39,329 nt of DNA, from positions 1 through 39,329 of the forward strand of contig CAZOWW010000044.1 in the NCBI GenBank assembly GCA_964583765.1, written 5' to 3'. Source of the DNA: CAZOWW01 sp964583765. GTDB taxonomy: Bacteria; Actinomycetota; Actinomycetes; Actinomycetales; Kineosporiaceae. The notes beneath the pieces were generated by a model. That model was given only the letters and a program-made list of their open reading frames with translations, made no database searches and had not been told where the DNA came from. The position numbers and the translations under genes are program-made. Positions 1-7,040 of the stretch are shown here, one piece after another; the stretch's first letter is position 1, and every line of letters begins with the position of its first letter.

Positions 1-1109
1 GGTCCGCCACCGGATTCCGGCTCAACGGCGTGGCCTGCGGCGGGGGCGGCGGCGGAACGACCACCACGAACCGGACCACCGCCACCACGTCCGCCACCCG
101 CACGACCACCACGACCACCACGACCACCACGACCACCACGACCACCACGACCCCGAGTACCACGCGCACCACGAGCACCACGAGCACCAGCCAGCCGTCC
201 GGCACACCGGTGGCGATCCACGGCCAGCTTCATGTCTGCGGCACCCGCCTCTGCGACCGCAACAACGCAGCGGTGCAGCTGAAGGGGGTCAGCAGCATGT
301 GGCTGAACTGGGAGAGCCAGGCGTACGCGGAGAATCTGCAGGCACTGACCTGGATGCGGGACAACTGGAAGCTTTCGGTGATCCGCGCGGCGATGGGGGT
401 CGAGCCTTCCGGCGCGTACCTGAGCAACCCGACCAAGGCTCGTGGCCAGGTCGAGACCATCATCCAGAACGCGGTCACCGCGGGGGTGTACGTGATCGTG
501 GACTTCCATGCCGACCACGCGAACAACGAACAGTCGCAGGCCATCAGCTTCTTCACGGATCTGGCGAGCCGGTACGGGAACCTGCCGAACGTGATCTGGG
601 AGGACTGGAACGAACCGAACGGGACAAACACCGCGTGGCCCGCGGTGAAGACCTACCACCAGGCCATCGTCGCCGCGATCCGTTCCGTCGACCCGGACAA
701 CATCATCGTGCTGGGCACCCCGAACTGGTCACAGGACGTCGACACCGCCGCGAGCAGCCCGGTGTCCGGCACCAACCTCATGTACACGCTGCACTTCTAC
801 TCCTGCAGCCACGGCGCCTGGCTGCGCACCAAGGGCGAGACCGCAATGAGCCGCGGCATCGCCCTGTTCGTGACCGAATGGGGCGCCACCAACGCCGACG
901 GTGGTCTGGACGGCCAGGTGTGCACCTCCGAGGCACAGGCCTGGATCGACTGGATGAAGACCAACGGCATCTCCTGGGCCGCCTGGAAGCTCGACCAGGG
1001 CACTGACGCCAGCAACATCCTGCGCAACGGTGCACCGGTGTCGGGTGGCTGGGACTCCTGGTTGCAGGGGCACGGCACCTTCGTCCGGGACAGCATCAAG
1101 GCGTCCTGA
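1..1109 (+). CDS. Secreted cellulase: CBM2 end, Thr-rich linker, GH5 catalytic domain (5' truncated)
   Basis: Endo-beta-1,4-glucanase-like enzyme, probably secreted, hydrolysing cellulose or related beta-glucans. The reading frame is open to the window edge (first full codon at base 3). Its first residues, ATGFRLNGVACG, look like the last strand of a family 2 cellulose-binding module. A Thr/Pro/Ser linker follows (about 48-205), then a complete GH5 domain. The acid/base Glu lies in the WNEPN motif (codon 612-614) and the nucleophile Glu in VTEWGA (codon 876-878). Further GH5 landmarks are the Arg in VIRAAMG and the His-Tyr region LHFYSC. The signal peptide and most of the CBM lie outside the window. 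The GH5 assignment rests on motifs; subfamily (GH5_2-like) is inferred. A hairpin terminator follows the stop by 18 bases. Confidence 0.9.
   Translation, partial: SATGFRLNGVACGGGGGGTTTTNRTTATTSATRTTTTTTTTTTTTTTTTTPSTTRTTSTTSTSQPSGTPVAIHGQLHVCGTRLCDRNNAAVQLKGVSSMWLNWESQAYAENLQALTWMRDNWKLSVIRAAMGVEPSGAYLSNPTKARGQVETIIQNAVTAGVYVIVDFHADHANNEQSQAISFFTDLASRYGNLPNVIWEDWNEPNGTNTAWPAVKTYHQAIVAAIRSVDPDNIIVLGTPNWSQDVDTAASSPVSGTNLMYTLHFYSCSHGAWLRTKGETAMSRGIALFVTEWGATNADGGLDGQVCTSEAQAWIDWMKTNGISWAAWKLDQGTDASNILRNGAPVSGGWDSWLQGHGTFVRDSIKAS
58..186 (+). repeat. ACCACC/ACGACC microrepeat encoding a Thr linker
   Basis: Degenerate tandem hexamers of the ACCACG/ACCACC kind encode an almost pure Thr run inside the cellulase. 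This is a flexible, probably O-glycosylated interdomain linker typical of secreted actinobacterial glycoside hydrolases. It is a coding repeat, not a CRISPR. Confidence 0.85.
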
Positions 1110-1127
1110 CCGGGTGACGACGTCGAG

Positions 1128-1152
1128 GCCGAGGGGAGCAGGGCCCCTCGGC
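1128..1152. terminator. Hairpin terminator after the cellulase gene
   Basis: Perfect 9-bp stem GCCGAGGGG / CCCCTCGGC with a 7-base loop, 18 bases after the cellulase stop. There is no T-tract, as is common in high-GC actinobacteria. It lies between convergent genes, so it may act on both strands. Confidence 0.65.
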
Positions 1153-1168
1153 TCCGGCGAAGCCGACC

Positions 1169-1252
1169 GGTCGGTGCAGCCTGGTCGGTGCAGGCTCGTC
1201 AGGGCAGGCTGGTCAGTGCAGCCTGGTCAGGGCAGCCTGGTCAGTGCAGGCC
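1169..1252. repeat. Six tandem 14-bp repeats
   Basis: Six contiguous 14-base units of consensus GGTCAGTGCAGCCT start at 1169, 1183, 1197, 1211, 1225 and 1239, differing at a few positions (GGTCGG/GGTCAG, CAGCCT/CAGGCT). The array ends inside the 3' end of the PilZ gene, whose TGA stop (1241-1243 on the plus strand) lies in the last unit. The 14-base period does not preserve a reading frame. Function unknown. Confidence 0.85.
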
Positions 1253-2026
1253 AGCCCGCCGCTGGCGGAGCTGCTCGGCGTAGACCAGCCGCCGCATCGC
1301 GTCGGAATAGGCAGCGGCGTCACAGAAGTTCAGCACCGTCTCGCAGGGATCGCGGGGACCGTTCGGGCCCGGATCCGAACGGATCACCTCGGCACGCAGC
1401 CGCAGCCGGGACTGCTCGATGTCCAGGCCGACCATCACGTCCGAACCCACGGGCAGCACCGGCGGCGGTGCGAGACAACGCAGGCCGCTCTCGCTCACAT
1501 CGATGCTGGTGGCCTCCACGAGGATGTCGCCGGCGGCGGCGATCGTGGTCCGCTGGCCCTGGCCGGCGGTCGCCGCGCGGGCACCGGCACTGGGCGAGTT
1601 CGGGAGCATCTGCAGCGCCAGCGGCATGGCGAGCATCACGCGGAAGAACTTGCGGCGCTCCACGCGCACCGCCGGACCGATCACCCGCAGGCGCCAGACC
1701 AGCACGCCGTCCCGGACCGCGGTGTCCCCACCGAAGGCGGTGGGCAACTCGACCAGCCCGCGGTCGGTCGTCCAGAAGACCAGGCAGATGGTGTCCGGCC
1801 GGATCGGCTCGACGTTGCCGGGGTACCACGGCGCGGCCACGTAGAGCTCGGTCTGCGCCTGGACCGCGGACATCTCCTGCACGTCCTCGATCCGGGACGG
1901 CACGTCCGTGGCCCGCCAGGGTCCTTCGGGATTGGTCGAGGTACCCACGCTGATTCGCACGAGGGCGTTGATCGCAGGCAGGACGTCCGATCCTCGGAGT
2001 ACCTCTCGGGTACCGGGCAGGCTCAC
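1241..2026 (-). CDS. PilZ domain protein (YcgR-like, c-di-GMP binding)
   Basis: Protein of 261 residues. An N-terminal YcgR-like beta domain is followed by a C-terminal PilZ domain with the two c-di-GMP-binding signatures: RRKFFRV (RxxxR type) and DVSESGLRC (D/NxSxxG). It probably senses cyclic di-GMP; the output cannot be told from the sequence. The GTG at 2026 is chosen because GGAAGGA lies 8 bases upstream; the open frame extends to 2149 without a comparable site. It is transcribed towards the cellulase gene, and its last codons run into the 14-bp repeat array. No flagellar or pilus genes are nearby. Confidence 0.82.
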   Translation of the reverse strand: MSLPGTREVLRGSDVLPAINALVRISVGTSTNPEGPWRATDVPSRIEDVQEMSAVQAQTELYVAAPWYPGNVEPIRPDTICLVFWTTDRGLVELPTAFGGDTAVRDGVLVWRLRVIGPAVRVERRKFFRVMLAMPLALQMLPNSPSAGARAATAGQGQRTTIAAAGDILVEATSIDVSESGLRCLAPPPVLPVGSDVMVGLDIEQSRLRLRAEVIRSDPGPNGPRDPCETVLNFCDAAAYSDAMRRLVYAEQLRQRRAGLH

Positions 2027-2268
2027 GTCATCGGTCCTTCCTCGCGCCGGCGCGTCGGGACGCCTCCGGGCCACCGGGCGCAGGGTGGGCCCACATACCG
2101 CAGGTCGGCATCGGCCACGCCGCGCTGGAGGTTCCGGCGTCGGTGCCACCCGTTCGGCGTCTCCCCCTGGCGATCTCCGATCGGAACGTGATCACCAGGC
2201 GTGCCCTGTCCGGACCGCCAGGGGCCGATCGGGTGTCTCCGCGCCGGCCGGCCCCTGGGACGGGCCGA

Positions 2269-3069
2269 TCACTCCCGGCGGTCGCCGTCCGCCCGGGCCG
2301 GGTCGTCGTCCGCCTGCAGCGGGATCCCGTCCGGGTCCACGAGCCTCACCCCGCCCGAGCGGAGCCCCACGCCCCGGAATCCGCGACGGCCGTCCCCGTC
2401 CACCCAGGGGTTCTCCTGGGTATCGGCGGTGAAGGTGAACACCTCGAGCACGGCGTCCCCGGCCTGCAGGTAGGTGATCAGGAAACCGCGGGGGTCCTGC
2501 GAGTGGACCAGTTGCCCGATCACACGGCACCCCAGCGAGTCCCGGTAGTACGCGAGGGTGGCGTCCAGGTCCGCCACGGTCACGGCCACGTGGTCGAAGA
2601 TCGGTGCCGCGTCCGCGGGCCGGCCCAGAGCTGCCTGCCGCTCACGCTCGGCCAGTTCGGGCGTCAGGACGTGGTGGTAGGTGAGGTTCCCGTCGATGAT
2701 CTCCAGCAGCGTGCCGTCCGGGTCGGTGAAGAAGGCCAGCCGCACGTCCCCGACCGCCTGCACCGGTTCGACGGTGAACGGCACCCCGGCGGCGTGCAGC
2801 CGCTCGGCCTGCCGGGGAACGTCGCCCACCTTGAGCCCGACGTGGCGGATGCCCCGCTGGAGGTCGTCGCCGATCCAGCCACCCAGGCCGGCGCCGTCCG
2901 CCACCTCGACCAGCTTGATCCTGGCGGGACCCGCGGCCAGCCAGTGCGTCCCGGGCAGCTCGGGCCCGGGGGCGGGCACCGGGGCGAACCCCAGCAGCCC
3001 GCGGTAGAACTCCAGCGACCGTTCCCGGTCGGTGATGCCGATCTCCACATACGTGATGCCCTGGGTCAC
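2269..3069 (-). CDS. Two-domain VOC (glyoxalase/bleomycin resistance/dioxygenase) family protein
   Basis: Protein of 266 residues made of two vicinal-oxygen-chelate modules. The first begins GITYVEIGITDRERSLEFY; the second begins IFDHVAVTVADLDATLAYY. Each has the beta-alpha-beta-beta-beta pattern and the recurring PDG turn (TDPDGTLLEI, VDPDGIPLQ). Paired modules like these form one metal site in glyoxalase I-like enzymes, extradiol dioxygenases or 4-hydroxyphenylpyruvate-type enzymes. The substrate cannot be deduced. The GTG at 3069 is preferred because AAGGGG sits 5 bases upstream. The gene is divergent from the downstream decarboxylase. Confidence 0.75.
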   Translation of the reverse strand: MTQGITYVEIGITDRERSLEFYRGLLGFAPVPAPGPELPGTHWLAAGPARIKLVEVADGAGLGGWIGDDLQRGIRHVGLKVGDVPRQAERLHAAGVPFTVEPVQAVGDVRLAFFTDPDGTLLEIIDGNLTYHHVLTPELAERERQAALGRPADAAPIFDHVAVTVADLDATLAYYRDSLGCRVIGQLVHSQDPRGFLITYLQAGDAVLEVFTFTADTQENPWVDGDGRRGFRGVGLRSGGVRLVDPDGIPLQADDDPARADGDRRE

Positions 3070-3228
3070 GTCGTCCCCTTCATCGCTGCGCCGTTCACGA
3101 TCACGCGGAGGCGGACCGCCACCGCCACCGCATCGTGGCATGCCGGACACGACGGACCGAGAAGTCCGGACACGGCGCGTCGGGAAGTCCCGGCAGACCG
3201 GTCCCACGGGGAGCCCGGTCGGCCCGGG

Positions 3229-3240
3229 TACCGTGCGCAC
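3229..3240 (+). promoter_or_regulatory. Candidate leaderless promoter -10 (TACCGT-N6-ATG)
   Basis: TACCGT at 3229-3234 fits the actinobacterial TAnnnT -10 element and is followed 6 bases later by the decarboxylase ATG, with no Shine-Dalgarno between. This places the transcript start at or next to the start codon. The same spacing recurs before the TetR gene (32499). Confidence 0.45.
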
Positions 3241-4710
3241 ATGACCCCGGAGGAGTTCCGCGCCGCCGCCCACGTGCTCGTCGACTGGATCGCCGACCAC
3301 CGCACCCGCATCGCCGGTCTGCCGGTCCGCTCGACCGTCGCCCCCGGGGCCGTGGCCACCGCCCTCGGCGCGGAGCCACCCGGCAGCACGAGGGACATCG
3401 CGAGCCTCATCGCCGAACTCGACCGCACGATCGTCCCGGGAATCACCCAGGTGCAGCACCCGCGCAACTTCGCCTGGTTCCCCTCGAACGCCTCGCTGGC
3501 CTCGGTGCTCGGGGACATGGCGAGCTCCGGGCTCGGTGCACTGGGCATCACCTGGCAGGCCGCACCGGCTCTCACCGAGGTGGAGGAGGTCGTCACCGAC
3601 TGGCTACGCCAGCTGACCGGCCTCTCCGAGCAGTGGCACGGCACGATCCATGACACCGCGTCCACCGCGGCCCTGGTGGCCATGCTCGCCGCCCGGGAAC
3701 GGGCCACCGGGCACGGCTCCGAGCGCGGAGGCCTGCAACAGGCCCCTGCTCCGCTGACGGTCTACGCCTCGCCGCAGGCCCACTCGTCCGTGGCCAAGGC
3801 CGTGCTGCTGGCCGGCTACGGGCGGGAGAACCTCCGCGAGATCGCCACCGACCCGAAGACCTATGCGCTCGACCCGGCCGCCCTGGACGCCGCGATCCGC
3901 GCCGACCTCGCCGCCGGGCTGCGGCCGGCCGCCATCGTGGCGAGCATCGGCAGCACGGGGACCACCGCCGTGGACCCCCTCGCCGACATCGTCCCGATCG
4001 CCCGCGCCCACGGCCTGTGGCTGCACGTGGACGCCGCCATGGCCGGCTCGGCCCTGCTGCTGCCCGAGTACCGGTGGCTGGTCGAGGGCCTGGACGGCGC
4101 CGACTCGCTGTCCTGGAACCCGCACAAGTGGATGGGCACGATCCTGGACTGCTCGCTGTTCTACGTGCGCAACCCCGCCGAGCTCGTGCGGGTGCTCTCC
4201 ACCGACCCGAGCTACCTGCGCTCGGCGGTGGACGGTGCGGTGATCCAGTACAAGGACTGGGGCATCCCGCTGGGACGGCGGTTCCGGGCCCTCAAGTTGT
4301 GGTTCCACCTGCACCTGGACGGCGTCGAGGCCATCCGCGCTCGCCTGAGGCGGGATCTGGCGAACGCCCGGTGGCTCACCGACCAGGTGGAGCAGACCTC
4401 GGGGTGGCGGCTGCTGGCCCCGGTGCCGCTGCAGACGCTCTGCCTGCGCCACGAGCCCCCCGGCCTGGTCGGCCCCGACGGGACGATGCTGGACGGGTCG
4501 GCGCTCGACGCGCACACCCTGGCCTGGGTGGAGGCGGTCAACGCGACCGGCGAAGCCTTCCTCACCCCGATCACCCTGGACGGTCGATGGGTGGCGCGGA
4601 TCTCGATCGGCGCCGAGCCCACCGAGCAGGCGGACGTCGAGGCGCTCTGGCGGATCGTGCGTCGCGAGGCCGAACGCCTGGCTGCTCCCGCGGGTGCGAC
4701 CACGGACTGA
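3241..4710 (+). CDS. Group II PLP-dependent amino acid decarboxylase (aromatic/glutamate type)
   Basis: Protein of 489 residues in the pyridoxal-dependent decarboxylase family that includes aromatic-L-amino-acid, histidine and tyrosine decarboxylases. The PLP lysine is K296 in NPHKWMGT. The ring-stacking His is H181 in SPQAHSSVAKA, and the Asp that contacts the pyridine nitrogen is D264 in LHVDAAMAGS. The N-terminus (MTPEEFRAAAHVLVDWIADH) matches the usual start of the family, so ATG 3241 is firm. Likely reaction: removal of the alpha-carboxyl of an aromatic amino acid to give an amine. The substrate is not resolved. The last 19 bases of the gene are duplicated just downstream. Confidence 0.88.
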   Translation: MTPEEFRAAAHVLVDWIADHRTRIAGLPVRSTVAPGAVATALGAEPPGSTRDIASLIAELDRTIVPGITQVQHPRNFAWFPSNASLASVLGDMASSGLGALGITWQAAPALTEVEEVVTDWLRQLTGLSEQWHGTIHDTASTAALVAMLAARERATGHGSERGGLQQAPAPLTVYASPQAHSSVAKAVLLAGYGRENLREIATDPKTYALDPAALDAAIRADLAAGLRPAAIVASIGSTGTTAVDPLADIVPIARAHGLWLHVDAAMAGSALLLPEYRWLVEGLDGADSLSWNPHKWMGTILDCSLFYVRNPAELVRVLSTDPSYLRSAVDGAVIQYKDWGIPLGRRFRALKLWFHLHLDGVEAIRARLRRDLANARWLTDQVEQTSGWRLLAPVPLQTLCLRHEPPGLVGPDGTMLDGSALDAHTLAWVEAVNATGEAFLTPITLDGRWVARISIGAEPTEQADVEALWRIVRREAERLAAPAGATTD

Positions 4711-4776
4711 CGGGAGACCAGGCTGGTCCCAGGGGTGCGACCACGGACTGATCCCACGAACACGACCACGGGCTGA
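4692..4776. repeat. Direct repeat duplicating the decarboxylase 3' end
   Basis: A 19-base sequence (gggtgcgaccacggactga) at 4692-4710, which ends in the decarboxylase stop, recurs exactly at 4733-4751. A degenerate third copy lies at about 4758-4776. Between the first two copies, 4712-4730 can form a small imperfect hairpin (GACCAG/CTGGTC) that may help terminate the gene. The pattern suggests local slippage or duplication. Confidence 0.7.
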
Positions 4777-4822
4777 ACTCCCCGGGCGCCGCCGCGGATC
4801 GTCCGGGCGGCCCGTCCGGCGA

Positions 4823-6025
4823 TCAGCCCGCGAGCGCCCGGTCCAGGTCCGCGACCAGGTCCTCGACGTCCTCCAGGCCCACGGAGAGCCGCACCACGCC
4901 GTCGGTGATCCCGGCCGCGGCCCGTTCCTCCGGCGAGAGCCTGCGGTGGGTCGTCGTGGCCGGATGGGTGATCAGCGACTTGGCGTCCCCCAGATTGTTC
5001 GAGATGTCGATCACCCGCAGGCGGTCCAGCATCTCGAAGGCGGCGGCCCGGCCACCCCCGTCCCCGCGCCCGGCCAGCTCGAAGGTGACGACGGTGCCTC
5101 CCCCGGACATCTGGCGCAGCGCCAACTCGTGCTGAGGGTGCTCAGGCAGGTACGGGTAGCGCACGGCGCGCACCTTCGGGTGGTCCGCGAACCAGCCGGC
5201 CAGCCGGAGCGCCGACTCCTGCTGGTGCAGGACACGCAGCCGCAACGTCTCCAGACCCTTGAGCAGCACCCATGCGTTGAACGGGCTCAGGGACGGTCCG
5301 GTGTGCCGCATGAGGGGCTGCACCTGCTCGTCGACGTAGGCGCGCGAGCCGAGGATCGCCCCGCCGAGCACCCGTCCCTGTCCGTCGAGGTGCTTGGTCG
5401 CCGAGTAGACGACGATGTCGGCGCCCAGTTCCAGGGGGTGCTGCAGGAGCGGGGTGGCGAAGACGTTGTCCACCACCACCCGCGCACCCGCCTCGTGCGC
5501 GAGGTCGCAGACCGCCCGCACGTCCACGAGGTCCTGCATCGGGTTGGACGGCGACTCGAAGAACACCGCCTGTGCCGGACGGCCCAGGGCCGCCCGCCAC
5601 TGCCCGAGGTCGTGCCCGTCCACGAAGTCCGTGTGGATTCCCCAGCGGGGCAGGATCTCCTGGAGGATCACCGAGCACGAGCCGAACAGGGCACGGGCCG
5701 CCACGATGCGGTCACCGGCGACCAGGAAGGCCGCGAACGCGTTGAACACCGCGGCCATGCCCGTGGCGGTGGCGAAACAGGCCTCGGCACCCTCCATCAG
5801 GCGCAGGCGCTCCTCGAACATCGCCACGGTCGGATTGCCGTACCGCGAGTAGACGAAGTGCTCCACCTCGCCCGCGAAGGCAGCCTCGGCCTGGGCCGCC
5901 GAGTCGTAGACGTAGCCCTGGGTCAGGAACAGCGCCTCGGCCGTCTCGGCCCGGTCGCTGCGGGACAGGCCACCCCGCACGGCGAGGGTGTCCGGTCGCA
6001 GGTGTTCCCCACCGTCCGCGTTCAC
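4823..6025 (-). CDS. metZ: O-succinylhomoserine sulfhydrylase
   Basis: PLP enzyme of the Cys/Met metabolism (cystathionine gamma-synthase) family, 400 residues, probably making homocysteine from an O-acylhomoserine and sulfide in the cytoplasm. The PLP lysine is K211 in VVYSATKHLDGQG. The SRYGNPT motif and the phosphate-binding ATATGMAA segment are present. The overall pattern is closest to MetZ, though a cystathionine-gamma-lyase or MetY role cannot be excluded. The GTG at 6025 is chosen because it overlaps the TGA of the rhodanese gene as GTGA, implying translational coupling; an open frame to 6058 has no better ribosome site. It ends a three-gene operon with a sulfur-transfer protein, which supports a sulfur assimilation role. 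Confidence 0.85.
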   Translation of the reverse strand: MNADGGEHLRPDTLAVRGGLSRSDRAETAEALFLTQGYVYDSAAQAEAAFAGEVEHFVYSRYGNPTVAMFEERLRLMEGAEACFATATGMAAVFNAFAAFLVAGDRIVAARALFGSCSVILQEILPRWGIHTDFVDGHDLGQWRAALGRPAQAVFFESPSNPMQDLVDVRAVCDLAHEAGARVVVDNVFATPLLQHPLELGADIVVYSATKHLDGQGRVLGGAILGSRAYVDEQVQPLMRHTGPSLSPFNAWVLLKGLETLRLRVLHQQESALRLAGWFADHPKVRAVRYPYLPEHPQHELALRQMSGGGTVVTFELAGRGDGGGRAAAFEMLDRLRVIDISNNLGDAKSLITHPATTTHRRLSPEERAAAGITDGVVRLSVGLEDVEDLVADLDRALAG

Positions 6026-6456
6026 GACTGACGCCAGGGCAGGCCGACCGCCTTCCACCCGGCCAGAAGGCCGCGGTGCCCGGACTCGTCAGGGGATCCC
6101 TCGAAGCCGTCGAGCACGTTGTAGGCCTGGGAGAAACCGGCCGCGGTGGCCTCCTGCGCGGCCGCGGCGGAGCGGACCCCGGAACGGCAGAGGAAGAACA
6201 ACGGCGCGTCGAGGTCCTCGGTCAGGCCACGCAGGTCCTCGACGAAGGAGGGGTTCAGCATCCCGTCGGGGAAGGTGAGCCACTCGACGAGGGCGACCTC
6301 GCCTCCCAGCGCCGACAGGTCCGGCACCCCGACGTAGTTCCACTCGGCCCGGGTCCGCACATCCACCAGCCGCGCCCGTGGATCGGTGGTGAGGACCTCC
6401 CAGGCTCCCATGGGGCTCACCTCACCGGTAATAGGCATCGCGTCATGACCGCCCAC
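6022..6456 (-). CDS. Rhodanese-like sulfurtransferase
   Basis: Single-domain rhodanese of 144 residues. The active-site loop is FLCRSGVRSA, with the persulfide-forming Cys followed by an R-S-G-x-R-S pattern. The N-terminal ARLVDVRTRAEW motif is the usual CH2A motif. It likely carries sulfane sulfur for the neighbouring MetZ reaction. The GTG start at 6456 has a purine-rich GGGGGAG 6 bases upstream; an in-frame ATG at 6438 is the alternative. It starts 3 bases after the DUF1737 gene stop and its stop overlaps metZ. Confidence 0.85.
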   Translation of the reverse strand: MGGHDAMPITGEVSPMGAWEVLTTDPRARLVDVRTRAEWNYVGVPDLSALGGEVALVEWLTFPDGMLNPSFVEDLRGLTEDLDAPLFFLCRSGVRSAAAAQEATAAGFSQAYNVLDGFEGSPDESGHRGLLAGWKAVGLPWRQS

Positions 6457-6459
6457 CGT

Positions 6460-6714
6460 TCACTCCCCCCCGCTCCGGTCGGTGACGGACCCCTGCCCGG
6501 CGGACTCCCCCAGCTCCGGGGACGACCCCGACACCGAGGACGGTGCCTGGTCCAGCACGACCGCCTGCGCCACGACGACGCGTTCGCCGTCGCAGGTCAC
6601 CGCCGGGCCACCGTACAGCCGGTAGCCCTCCGCGAGCGCCTGGCTCACCCGCTCGCAGAAGCTGCGGTCGTCCGGACCGGTCAGCAAGCGGTAGCGCAAC
6701 CTCTCCTGCGTCAC
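6460..6714 (-). CDS. DUF1737 domain protein
   Basis: Small protein of 84 residues whose first two thirds (RYRLLTGPDDRSFCERVSQA and the GYRLYGGPAV stretch that follows) match DUF1737, a family of unknown function. The C-terminal tail is Ser/Gly/Pro-rich. The GTG at 6714 is preferred because AAGGAGG lies 9 bases upstream. It leads the operon with the rhodanese and metZ genes, so a role linked to sulfur metabolism is possible but only inferred from position. Confidence 0.75.
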   Translation of the reverse strand: MTQERLRYRLLTGPDDRSFCERVSQALAEGYRLYGGPAVTCDGERVVVAQAVVLDQAPSSVSGSSPELGESAGQGSVTDRSGGE

Positions 6715-6899
6715 CGTGGGGATCCTCCTTCCACCGGGCCTCGCCCCCGGGAGCGCCCACCGGGCGCCGCGGGGTCCGCGAGACATCGCAGCCAGCATTC
6801 CAGAAGCCGCCGACGCGGCCACCCGACCGGGCCGTCCGTCGTTCGGCCGGTGGCCGTTCCGGACCGATCAGGACGCCGTCCCGCTCGGTCCGTGCGGGG

Positions 6900-6987
6900 C
6901 GTGCGCATCGTCCTGCGAGGACGTGCGCATCGTCACGGAACCCGGTGGTGTCACGGACGGCGCCACCGGCCGGAGCGGGGCTACCGT
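6900..6987 (+). promoter_or_regulatory. gabT upstream region: 13-bp direct repeats and TACCGT -10
   Basis: In the 326-base gap between divergent genes (6715-7040), CGTGCGCATCGTC occurs at 6900-6912 and again at 6922-6934. The start-to-start distance is 22 bases, about two helical turns, which suits a regulator binding one DNA face. A further GTCACGGA repeat lies at 6932-6939 and 6950-6957. TACCGT at 6982-6987 is a candidate -10, giving a leader of about 47 bases before the GTG with GGAGGA at 7031. No other gene is seen in this gap. Confidence 0.45.
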
Positions 6988-7040
6988 GAGCGCCAGTGCC
7001 ACCCCGGCTCGATCCAGCCCGGCCCGATTCGGAGGATCCC

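Noticed and set aside
58..186. ACC-rich repeats as a possible CRISPR array
   Set aside because: There are no spacers; the hexamer repeat encodes a Thr linker within a glycoside hydrolase.
2143..3240. In-frame upstream extension of the decarboxylase
   Set aside because: It is antisense to the VOC gene and the decarboxylase family begins at MTPEEF (3241).
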